This document shows positions 20,626 through 28,836 of a DNA stretch of 64,000 nucleotides, piece by piece; the stretch's first letter is position 1, and the number at the start of each line of letters is the position of its first letter. The notes below the pieces were generated by a model, which saw only the letters and a list, made by a program, of their open reading frames with translations, had not been told where the DNA came from and ran no database searches. The stretch comes from Trichomonas vaginalis G3 (taxonomy: Eukaryota; Parabasalia; Trichomonadida; Trichomonadidae): contig NC_067204.1 of the NCBI RefSeq assembly GCF_026262505.1, positions 25,823,300 through 25,887,299 of the forward strand, read 5' to 3'. The position numbers and the translations under genes are program-made.

Positions 20626-22107
20626 TCACCTTGTATCTATAAACTTACTTCTCAATTCATTTGAAATTCCTTCGAAGATCAATTCTCCATTTCTCATCAC
20701 AAGCATTCTGCTGGAAAGAATTCCTGCTTCTTCAATAGAATGTGTACTTACAATTGATGTGATATTGTAACATGAAATCGCTTTCCATATTTCCTGTCTA
20801 ATGCTTGCATCCATTCCAGCTGTTGGCTCATCCAAAATGACCAGCTTTGGATTTCCAATGAAAGCGATTGCAGTGCAAAGTTTTCTCTTTTGACCGCCAC
20901 TCAATGTTGTTGCTTTCATGTTTTCGAGTCCATCTAATCGGAAGTTACTCAAGCTATGATCAATAACTTCTTTCAGTTTAGTATTTTCGACGCCTCTTAT
21001 TGTTGCAAAGAATTCAAGGTGCTTGTAAACATTCAATCTCTCAAACAAAATGTTTTCTTGGTAACAAATTCCTAAATGTTGTTGCAATGAGCTGAAACCA
21101 GAAACGCATTTCTCACCAAATATTTTAAGATCCCCTTTATCACTACTGATGCTTCCTGTCATTGCATTCAACAAAGTACTTTTTCCTGAGCCATTAGGAC
21201 CAATTAAAACAGTCACATCTCCTTTATCAATTGAAAGAGAAACATTTCGAAGAGCGTGAACAGGGGTTGAACCTTTATATGTTTTATCTAAACCAATAAC
21301 TTCAATGAAGCGTTGACCTTCTATTTCAACCAATTGTTTTCTTCTAAATGAAAATAGTTGTTTCCAAGCTGTCAAAGAGAATATGTTTGAAAATCCAATT
21401 GGTGCAGAACCACAATTCCTAGGCATTAAAATGTTCAACAAGAAAAAGAGAAGTAAATAAGCACAAATGAAACCACATGTTATTCCTAATATAACCCAAG
21501 AATTCTTCCATCTCAATAAAATTCCCATATTTTTAATTGTAAATGGGAAATTAAATACTTTTGAAATCATGATGTTGTCTATGAACATTGTTGACATCCA
21601 TTGTGGAAGGAACATCATTATTGATGCAAAATGCAATATATTTGTTGTATCATCAGCCATTGTAAAATTGATGTTTGGTATGATGCTCAAAATCAAAAAT
21701 ATTGCAGTGAAATATGTTTTGTATTTTGTGAAAATGGCAAATGGAATAGTATTCAAAAAGAAAACATAATAATAAAGAACTAATGGAATTACAAATAAAA
21801 GAATAAGGAAGAAGTTTGATCCTTGGGCTGATTGCAAATATAAAATAACTGTTACTAAAATAATGTTTAACATTATCGAAATTAAATCAATTGTCAAATT
21901 TGCAAGGAAAATTGTTGTTTCATAAGCTCCAGATATCTTAAGAAGCAATAGTTGCTTTGTCTCTCTAGCCTCTGCCATTTCAAATATTGGAATAATGAAT
22001 GAAACTGTGATTCCTGTTGCAACAAGCCATTCAATAAAAACATAAATGAAATTTGTTCTCTCAAAAGAAGACGAGTATATAAGAATTTCCGAAAAAGTGA
22101 CACCCAA
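20626..22107 (-). pseudogene. ABCA-type ABC transporter, truncated at both ends
   Basis: A 493-residue open frame. Residues 20-230 contain about six membrane spans, with a long final loop. The nucleotide-binding domain follows, with Walker A GPNGSGKST (303-311), Q-loop at about 350, signature LSGGQ (402-406), Walker B LVILDEP with GMD (422-433) and H-loop STHS (454-457). Domain order (membrane then ATPase) and sequence fit the ABCA/lipid-exporter class. Known ABCA proteins begin with an extra membrane helix and a large lumenal domain and continue after this ATPase domain. Both are missing, so this is a gene fragment. The first residues (MGVTF) are read from flanking repeat-like DNA, not native start sequence. 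Confidence 0.8.
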
Positions 22108-22185
22108 AAAGTAACACTTTCAATAGGGAGTAACACCTAAAAAGTGACAATTTAAAATTCACAATAAATAAAAATAATAAATTTT
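22086..22185. other. Repeat-like boundary between ABC fragment and MULE gene
   Basis: Contains three variants of one word: aaaaagtgacaccc (22091-22104), aaaaagtaacac and aaaaagtgacaa. A related word (ccaaaaaggtgacac, about 20573-20587) lies at the other end of the ABC fragment. These may be transposon ends or degraded promoter copies; no definite limits can be set. Confidence 0.4.
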
Positions 22186-23425
22186 TTAGTCTATTAAATT
22201 ATTCTTTTCTTTGAAATCCTCCAAAAATTCTTCGAAATGTTCTAAAATATAATCTGGAGAATTATAACAAAATTCATTAATTTCTAACATATACGTATCT
22301 AACAATTCATTTGGAATTTCAAACGATCTTAAATATGTAATTGAATTTTGTATCTTCTCATTTATTTGAGAAAGTTTTTCTTCAGCATTTTCCAATAAAA
22401 ATCTTAATGGATTCAAATTGGCTTCTTGATTCTGAACAAAATTTAATACTTGGTATAAACGTGATTGAACTTCTCTTTTCAATTTTGTTTTATAATCTGT
22501 CAATCGAGGCTCGCGAATTCTAATTGAAGGAATAAAACCTGTTTGAAGTAAATCGTTTTTAATACGATAAAAGTAATTGGGTGCAACTTCTTCTAAAAGA
22601 TTTTTGACAAAAACATCAATTCTTTGATTTTTAACGCAGCCAAAATCGTGATATTTTATCTTTTTAAATAAAGATTCAGAAACGTTATTCACAACGGTTA
22701 ATTCATTTGGTCTGGCAGCGGCTATCCACTGTTGTTTATGAATGTCCCACCGACGTGTAAAGTATTGATTAAATTCCAATTGATCTTGAATTTTATCAAT
22801 AATGTGCTCTTTATACATTTTTGCAGCATCTTCTTCTGTGCAATCACGATAATAACATAAAATGTTCATAAATTTTTCGACTTCTGATCTAATCTCTTCA
22901 TCATTTATCTTTGAGAGATTCTTTTTAAGTGCGCGTATTACATGTAGCGCGCACCAAAAGATATTGCACTCCGGAAATGAATTCCTAATCCCGTTGTAAA
23001 TGTTTAGTGCACAGTCAGACATGATAAATTCAGGTTCTGTGTGAGTTGTTTCAAAATATTTACTTAAGCAAAAAGAAATATTTTCACTATTATCTGGATA
23101 TATTATAAAATAACACAAAGGGATAGAATGAGTATTAGCAAATTTGGTAGCTAATACATAAAAAGGAAATCCATGAATAATTAATTTAAACGTAGAGTCT
23201 AAGTGATAAATTGGTGGTTTTTCATGAATTTGAGAGATCATATCATTATCAGAGTAAATAAAAACCAATTTGTCTGGAAAATCAGTATCTTCACCTTGAA
23301 TGTCAAAATAAATAAGGTCATCATGTTGATCTTCCCATCGATTAACATAGTTTTGTAAAGATTGAAATTGATTTAAAGATATGTCTGGTAAAGATCTCAT
23401 AAGATCTTTTTGTTGTAAATAATAT
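22186..23425 (-). CDS. MULE transposase, C-terminal segment with DDE core
   Basis: About 412 codons of a Mutator-like transposase. The core shows HLDSTFKL (first Asp), FIMSDCALNIYNGI (second Asp), WCALHV and NNVSESLFKK (catalytic Glu), the usual MULE spacing. The gene is split by the Maverick at 23426-45394: reading from 45395 into this segment across the 5-bp duplication keeps one frame (...QLKY then YLQQKDLMRS...). A methionine at 23398-23400 could give a shorter product starting MRSLPDISL but would lack the DNA-binding finger. It ends at 22186 with a natural stop. Confidence 0.88.
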
Positions 23426-24282
23426 AGTTAGTAAGACTAAGTTGTGTACTGTGGCACTGCGCGCCTCCGTACACCACTTAGCGGTTTTGACACTTTACGA
23501 AACCGGTAACGTATATTTTACAACACAACCATAACACCAACTTAACCTTAAATATTTACAAAACCATCTGACACATAAATGACTTCACTAACGAATTCAC
23601 TAACGAATTCACTACCGTCCTCACTAAATAAAAATAACCTTATTTTATTTTTTTTAATTTTTTATTTCATTGTAAAGACATGTCTGACTACATTTACTAT
23701 GACTCTTTCCCAGAACGTTTCCATGAACTATTCAAAACTCAAGTAAAACTGAGAAACATGCATTTTAACAAAGACAGACCCATTGACGATGAAAGAAACC
23801 CTGAATATATTACAATCCCTTATGACGCAAAGTTCATTGCATACATTCCTTATGGTCGCAGAGGAACGAAAACTATTTCAACAAAGAACAAAAATTATTT
23901 CTGGAGCGATGAAGAAAATTGCCTTATCTACATAAATGCATACTTAAATAAAGCTACATATTGTACAAAAGAAGGTTGGACCGGATTTGAGCTCTACATA
24001 TACGACGACGATGGACAGACGTTGTGTATACCCATACGATAATATGTACCATTGTTTTCATCAAGCATTAAACGAATACATAGTCAGTAAGGGTCTCATT
24101 CCTGTTGAGTAGATATGCTTTATTTTTGTTCTGTCATTTATAAAAAAATAAACTTAAAAATTAATGATATCACTACCCTCACACGTATGAAAACATAGCA
24201 CAAAAATAAATTTAGGTGAAGTGGCGAGATTTCACCTCTTTTTTCACCCTGTTGAATTCATTGCTTTATAACTCTCTTCCTT
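23426..24282. repeat. Left terminal inverted repeat of the Maverick
   Basis: About 857 bp matching 44522-45394 in reverse. From outside in: G+C-rich tip (GCGCGCCTCCGTACACC), A+T-rich tract, three GAATTCACTA(A/C)C words (23594-23625), the 120-aa gene and the nested palindrome at 24209-24250. It stops within the last codons of the 175-aa gene. Confidence 0.93.
23680..24042 (+). CDS. TIR-encoded 120-aa protein
   Basis: Starts MSDYIYYDSFPERFHELFKT and ends DDDGQTLCIPIR. Mixed helix/strand, acidic C-terminus, Tyr-rich start; no known family. An open copy exists in each terminal repeat of this element. The leader is AATAACCTTATTTTATTTT...TGTAAAGAC before the ATG, resembling the leaders of the KilA-N genes rather than those of capsid genes. 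That suggests early or regulatory expression. Confidence 0.72.
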   Translation: MSDYIYYDSFPERFHELFKTQVKLRNMHFNKDRPIDDERNPEYITIPYDAKFIAYIPYGRRGTKTISTKNKNYFWSDEENCLIYINAYLNKATYCTKEGWTGFELYIYDDDGQTLCIPIR

Positions 24283-24785
24283 GGTTTCTTTTTAGTTGCT
24301 TTCTTCACGTCTGTCTCCAACTTGACTGTCTTTCTTCTTCGTCCATAATGATACCAATTACTTCCACCAGTCAATGGGTCAAATGGTCGTTCATAAGGGT
24401 TTCCATACATTCCATAAGGTCCGTATGGATAAACCGCTGGTGGAGAAGAAACATTTTCTTTAGTTCCATCGACTCTATTTAAATGCATTGTTTCACCTTT
24501 CATCTGGTCATTAAAGTCTTTTGCGTGTTTTGCAAACTCATCGTCCTTTCCTAAAGCATTTTCTGACTCAGTCGCAACCAAATTGGATGCTTTATTTATG
24601 AGCCCTATTTTATTTAATCTTAACTTCTTTGCAACCCAGCCTCCAATCTTTCCTTTATTTGCATCTAATGTCTTTGAAACCCTTCCTCCACTCATTTTAT
24701 TTACTGCGTCATAAGCTCCAAGTGCTTTTGCTCCAAATGCTAATGCTTTTGTTCCCATTGCGCCTAAAGCTGCCCAAGCTACCAT
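24258..24785 (-). CDS. Maverick 175-aa Gly/Ala-rich, basic-tailed protein
   Basis: N-terminal 30 residues are Ala/Gly-rich and hydrophobic (MVAWAALGAMGTKALAFGAK), able to form an amphipathic or membrane-inserting helix. The middle is Tyr/Pro/Gly-rich (YPYGPYGMYGNPYERP), and the tail is strongly basic (KKATKKKPRKRVIKQ). This plan recalls small core or membrane-lytic proteins of adenovirus-like particles; that is inference. The stop of the upstream 74-aa gene abuts this ATG. Its last codons lie in the terminal repeat. Confidence 0.6.
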   Translation of the reverse strand: MVAWAALGAMGTKALAFGAKALGAYDAVNKMSGGRVSKTLDANKGKIGGWVAKKLRLNKIGLINKASNLVATESENALGKDDEFAKHAKDFNDQMKGETMHLNRVDGTKENVSSPPAVYPYGPYGMYGNPYERPFDPLTGGSNWYHYGRRRKTVKLETDVKKATKKKPRKRVIKQ

Positions 24786-25010
24786 TTACACCATATTAAA
24801 ATCATCTCTCTTCAATATTATCTCATAAAAGTTCTCGTTACTGGAGAAAGTCAATGAAACATAAGCGTTCTCACGGGCTTCGCCCTCACCGCTTTGCGGT
24901 CTATCTAACTTCTTTCTTATATCATCTATACGCTTCAAAATGTCTGAACAATTGCTAACATCTTCTACAACAGTTATTTCATCATGAATGACCTTCAAGA
25001 ACAAGCTCAT
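24786..25010 (-). CDS. 74-aa protein between two structural genes
   Basis: Starts MSLFLKVIHDEITVVEDVSN. No family recognised. It is packed stop-to-start on both sides: the previous gene ends TAA directly before this ATG, and this one ends TAA directly before the next. With such spacing, any promoter of this gene lies inside the upstream coding sequence, or the three are co-transcribed. Confidence 0.6.
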   Translation of the reverse strand: MSLFLKVIHDEITVVEDVSNCSDILKRIDDIRKKLDRPQSGEGEARENAYVSLTFSSNENFYEIILKRDDFNMV

Positions 25011-25892
25011 TTAATATGCTATTAAAATCATCTCAATAATGAGTCCATCCTTTCCGTCTTTGGGTAGCACAACATCTTTCATTGAAGAAGGTTTGACAAG
25101 TCTTATGTTAAACTTACTGACAAAGTTTGTTATACTATAATGCTTTGGCGGCGAATACATGTAGTTTGAAAGACATAATATAGATTCTTCAGCAAATTCA
25201 CTTATACTGGATTTTATAACAATGTTCTCACGAGACCAAATGACACCAATTGACAATCTTGTAAGCAATCCTGCTGAACCTTCAACTGTAAACGTCGATG
25301 GTAACATTCCACGAAGGTCATCTATTGACATCTTTGAGTCACTGAATTTAAAGATTTTCTTAAAGCAATCGTCATTATCTAACCATGCAATAGCTTTGAA
25401 GTTTTCATTCGAATATACATCTGCTTCATTAAATGTAAAACCTGACTTCTTTGCAGAGACGACTTTAAAATCTATTGAGTTTGTTTCAAAATTATATGCT
25501 ATGGTAACTTCTGAAGGTAATGGATGTCCTTCCGCAGTAAGTTGTTCTCTCACTACCGTTTGAAGCTTTGTGTTAAAAACTTTCATGTCATCTCCTGTGT
25601 CTAGGTTCACATACACAGCAACAGGAAAACTATCTTGCTTCTTTGTTTCATCATTATACCTCAAAACATTAAAGTTCTTCAATAATATTGTTCTTCCTGC
25701 TGGAATACTTCTAACTTGTCTTATTTCAATAGCTTTCTCACCTCCTACATACTCTACCCAGTGTCTTGGATATTCATAAGTATACTGACTTTCTTGAATT
25801 TTGATAGGTTTCATCATAACGTGTTCATAGTATATCTTTATACTCTTGTCAGTTAGACTCGGTGCTATGTTCTGAATATTTCTGACTTGCAT
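25011..25892 (-). CDS. Maverick structural protein, YPxxW family, 293 aa
   Basis: The start is set at MQVRNIQNIAPSLTDK (25892), because a longer frame would overlap the divergent ATPase and its promoter. Contains YTYEYPRHWVEYVGGEKAIEIR near residue 50 and ends in a beta-rich region (GKDGLIIEMILIAY). Related in pattern to 1688-2545 and 49917-50765. Probably a capsid-associated protein. The frame is uninterrupted. Confidence 0.7.
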   Translation of the reverse strand: MQVRNIQNIAPSLTDKSIKIYYEHVMMKPIKIQESQYTYEYPRHWVEYVGGEKAIEIRQVRSIPAGRTILLKNFNVLRYNDETKKQDSFPVAVYVNLDTGDDMKVFNTKLQTVVREQLTAEGHPLPSEVTIAYNFETNSIDFKVVSAKKSGFTFNEADVYSNENFKAIAWLDNDDCFKKIFKFSDSKMSIDDLRGMLPSTFTVEGSAGLLTRLSIGVIWSRENIVIKSSISEFAEESILCLSNYMYSPPKHYSITNFVSKFNIRLVKPSSMKDVVLPKDGKDGLIIEMILIAY

Positions 25893-25908
25893 TTTTAATG
25901 GAGATAAA
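25893..25908. promoter_or_regulatory. 16-bp divergent promoter, structural gene / ATPase
   Basis: The whole spacer between two divergent start codons is ttttaatggagataaa. Read on the minus strand it is TTTATCTCCATTAAAA before ATG, the same arrangement (TTTATC, 8-10 bases, ATG) as before many other Maverick genes here. Both transcripts must start inside this spacer or within coding sequence. Confidence 0.65.
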
Positions 25909-26796
25909 ATGAAGCATTTAATACATGACGTAGATGAAGACATGAATGAAACTACAGACAAACTTAACTCTTCTCTTATTCTTCCTTTCAGCAAAGATTA
26001 TGAATTCTGTTCAAATGGCGTTTATTTCTATTGTGGAAAGATGGAGTCAGGAAAGACATTTAATTTAATTCGTCATATTCTTATAACAGAACGTTTAGGA
26101 AATGACTCATATTATGACCAAATCATTATATCAGCAACTTCGGACTCTATGGACTCAACAGCGAAAACATTTATGTCAAAAGTTCAAGCCTCTGTCGTTA
26201 AAGTTCCAGACAGTGAACTCATTGAATTTCTTCAACGTTACATTCGACGTAAGAGAAAATATTATGCCATCGTTGAATTTATACAGTCAGGAATGCAAAA
26301 GACCTCTGAGGAGATAGAAAGAATTATTGACAAACACCACTTACGTCAATACTCAGGAGTATACGATATGAAACGACTTACAAACTACATTCTGTCAAAA
26401 CTTTCAAAATACCCCTTCAAAAAATATCCATCAAACACTTTATTAGTTTGTGACGACTTCCCCGGAAAAGGTTTAGTGTCAAAACCAGACTCACCATTAG
26501 CTAACATCATAACTAAAGTCAGACATTACCATTTAACTGTAGCAATACTTATGCAAACATGGAGGTTTTTAGCTTTAAACATAAAACGTCTCATAACTGA
26601 CTTCGTTATCTTTCAAGGTTTCTCACGTTATGATATTGAACTCATTTGGAAACAGTCAGGTATAACATTACCTTTTGAAGAAATTTGGGAAGCATATAAG
26701 TCTCTCATCTCTCCTCGTTCATACCTTGAGATTCATATCATGACTAATACCATTAAAGTCAAAAATATTCCATGGGAACGACCAACATTATTTTAA
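25909..26796 (+). CDS. Maverick genome-packaging ATPase (FtsK/HerA, A32-like)
   Basis: 295 aa, uninterrupted. Walker A is at about residues 43-50 (GKMESGKT, in YFYCGKMESGKTFNLIRH). Walker B is LLVCDDFPG near residue 185, followed by a conserved MQTWRFLALNIKR sensor region and a C-terminal IHIMTNTIKVKN. In Polintons this enzyme is thought to pump DNA into capsids. It shares a 16-bp promoter with the structural gene on the other strand. The family-2 counterpart is at 62162-63035. Confidence 0.85.
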   Translation: MKHLIHDVDEDMNETTDKLNSSLILPFSKDYEFCSNGVYFYCGKMESGKTFNLIRHILITERLGNDSYYDQIIISATSDSMDSTAKTFMSKVQASVVKVPDSELIEFLQRYIRRKRKYYAIVEFIQSGMQKTSEEIERIIDKHHLRQYSGVYDMKRLTNYILSKLSKYPFKKYPSNTLLVCDDFPGKGLVSKPDSPLANIITKVRHYHLTVAILMQTWRFLALNIKRLITDFVIFQGFSRYDIELIWKQSGITLPFEEIWEAYKSLISPRSYLEIHIMTNTIKVKNIPWERPTLF

Positions 26797-27194
26797 AGCT
26801 TAACCTTCAATTGACTGATGGTAAACAAATTCCATGCATCTCTGTCGCCATTTCTGTTAATATTTTTGCTGTCATTCATATCATCCACTTCCCCATCCGT
26901 TAGCTTTTGAGGATATGCGTTAGAATAGCTGTTCTTAAATGAAGGCTTTTCACCTTTGAGAGCATAAACTCTATAACTTTCTGCATACTTTATGTTTGAA
27001 CCTCCTGAGCCATCATTGACATAAATTTTTATAGGCTTCCACCCTTTGTTCATGTTCCTGCTTCTTCCCTTAGCTCTTTTGTTCAGTAGTTCTACATCTT
27101 TATACACAGCACCTGTCTCAGTGAATTCAACAATATTTTCATTCGTTAGCTTTACATTCAAACCCTTGTCGAGTATATTGTTCATTTCATACAT
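26793..27194 (-). CDS. Maverick protein of about 133 aa, unknown
   Basis: The start is taken at MYEMNNILDKGLNVK (27194), next to a TTTTTAT leader region shared with the divergent 27220 gene. Basic middle (LLNKRAKGRSRNMNKGWKPI), Ser/Asn-rich C-terminus ending TISQLKVKL. It overlaps the ATPase end by 4 bp, tail to tail. No family recognised. Polinton cysteine proteases usually lie in this region, but no clear catalytic triad is visible. Confidence 0.5.
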   Translation of the reverse strand: MYEMNNILDKGLNVKLTNENIVEFTETGAVYKDVELLNKRAKGRSRNMNKGWKPIKIYVNDGSGGSNIKYAESYRVYALKGEKPSFKNSYSNAYPQKLTDGEVDDMNDSKNINRNGDRDAWNLFTISQLKVKL

Positions 27195-27219
27195 ATAAAA
27201 GGTTTTTATTCTATATGAA

Positions 27220-27833
27220 ATGAGAAGCAAATCCATCTTAGCTGGTGCCGTTAATGTTCCAATTGAACCAACATCAAATGTTGACTCACGAACGACAAAC
27301 AATATTGTCATAAAGAACTATAGTTCAGAGTGTTTGAAAGAACCAGAACCAGAGCTGAAATCCGTGAATTTAAACACAGCTTCAAACGCTAACGCTACAT
27401 CAGATGTTAAGTTAGAGTATCCACCACTGGACCAAATTCTTTCAAGAGAAGCCAACGACAACCCTTACACAAATGTTCAAACAAATCCTTCAGATAACGT
27501 AGACCATTACCTTCTTCAGTTATATCAAACTATCTACTCAAAGACGATAAGAAGCTTTTGACAAATCTTATAAGCAAGAACCAAATAATTCTAACAAAGG
27601 AGGACCTTGAAAATGTTATCTCACGAATAACAGGGAAACAATGTGTCATTGACTATCTCGACCCTGAAATCGAATGCTGTGGTCAAACTCCACTATTCAT
27701 GAAAATAGGTAACATCCGCATCATTAAAACACCAGGAACTACAGGAGTTGAGTTTAAGTATAAATATTCGAATGAATATACAAAACTTTCAACAGAATAT
27801 AAACTTTGTTTGAAATATGTTTTAGTAAATTAA
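27220..27833 (+). pseudogene. Maverick protein of unknown function, broken
   Basis: N-terminal part MRSKSILAGAVNVPIEPTSN, rich in Asn/Pro/Glu. The C-terminal part has a compact domain (LTKEDLENVISRITGKQC ... GIRIIKTPG-like strands, ending LCLKYVLVN). The frame is interrupted about once. The leader is TTTTTATTCTATATGAA. Confidence 0.5.
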
Positions 27834-27853
27834 AGCAGTCAGTCAAAAAAATT

Positions 27854-28096
27854 TCAAGTTAACAACTTATAGTATCTGTCCAAAACTTCTTCAACAGTAT
27901 CGAACTCATCTTCATAATGCAAACCTAATCTTATTGACTTGGTGCAGTTTTCACTAACACAATATTTTTCTGTTCTCTTGACTGACATAACTAACTCATT
28001 TGTTTCATCAAACAGCAACAACCAAAGTTCATGACCTAATACATAACATTCATACTTTATATTTTTAGCTCTGAGTTCTCTTGTAAGCTGTTGCAT
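27854..28096 (-). CDS. 80-aa protein, unknown
   Basis: Starts MQQLTRELRAKNIKYECYVL; a small alpha/beta protein with LGHELWLLLFDETNELVMSV and the acidic tail DEFDTVEEVLDRYYKLLT. It overlaps the end of the upstream penton-like gene by about 40 bp, which is typical of compact viral genomes. No family recognised. Confidence 0.5.
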   Translation of the reverse strand: MQQLTRELRAKNIKYECYVLGHELWLLLFDETNELVMSVKRTEKYCVSENCTKSIRLGLHYEDEFDTVEEVLDRYYKLLT

Positions 28097-28819
28097 TTAA
28101 TATTTTCTAAAAAGTCAACTTCAACAGTCATTCGCACTGGTGCCTTCAGTTCTACAGGCTCTCCTTGAAAGTCAACAAGTCTGAATTGCATGTCTTTCAA
28201 CTTATGAGGACTAATGCGAACCCATTTACCTAAATGAGTTGCTATGACAGGAACGTTTGGAATGAACATTGAATTGACTGCATAACAGAAGGATTTATAT
28301 TCTACTGAACCTTTACTATTAACTCCTGAAATGCCTGTGACATTAGCTATTTTAGACTCAATGTATAAACAATTACCATAACATACGTATGGAACAGATT
28401 TCATCTCAATCGTTTTGTCAACACTTTTCAAAGGAAATGTCATATGGTATGCTCCCAGAAGCAATTGAACTCTATGACTCATTCTTGGTATCTTAAACTC
28501 TTTCTCGCTGCTGAACTTCAATGTTCCCTCAGAAGAGAGTTCGACATCTATGTTGTCAATAGTTTCTTCATTTATGAGAGTATCTATGACTCCAGCAATT
28601 TTATCTATTCTATACCAGCTCTGTTAGGAAATTTATAACACTTCTTTTGTCATCTATTTCAATCTCTATGAAATCTGTTTCATCTGTTATGACAAAAGTT
28701 GCGATAGTATTGAAGTCAACAACTCTGAAAGCAAGTGCTTCATTCTGAAGACCTAAGTTTGTTTGTAGCTTTACTGTCCCGTATTCGTTTGGGTCTGTAC
28801 TTTGCAAATAGAACAACAT
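28057..28819 (-). pseudogene. Penton-like minor capsid protein, broken
   Basis: Starts MLFYLQSTDPNEYGTVKLQT. The C-terminal half ends with FRLVDFQGEPVELKAPVRMTVEVDF, the pattern (residue-D-x-x-G-x-P-v-d-L, then a strand) seen at the end of single jelly-roll penton proteins of Polintons and virophages. It is divergent from the fibre gene 17 bp away, as expected for a vertex protein and its fibre. About one break. Confidence 0.62.
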
Positions 28820-28836
28820 TTTATTCTCATTAAAAT

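Noticed and set aside
22186-23400. A free-standing 404-aa MULE protein starting at 23400
   Set aside because: The frame continues upstream without a stop to the Maverick junction and resumes at 45395, so the internal methionine is unlikely to be the original start.
26793-27194. Polinton adenain-like cysteine protease
   Set aside because: Expected somewhere in the element, but no convincing His-Asp-Cys arrangement was seen in this or the neighbouring small proteins.
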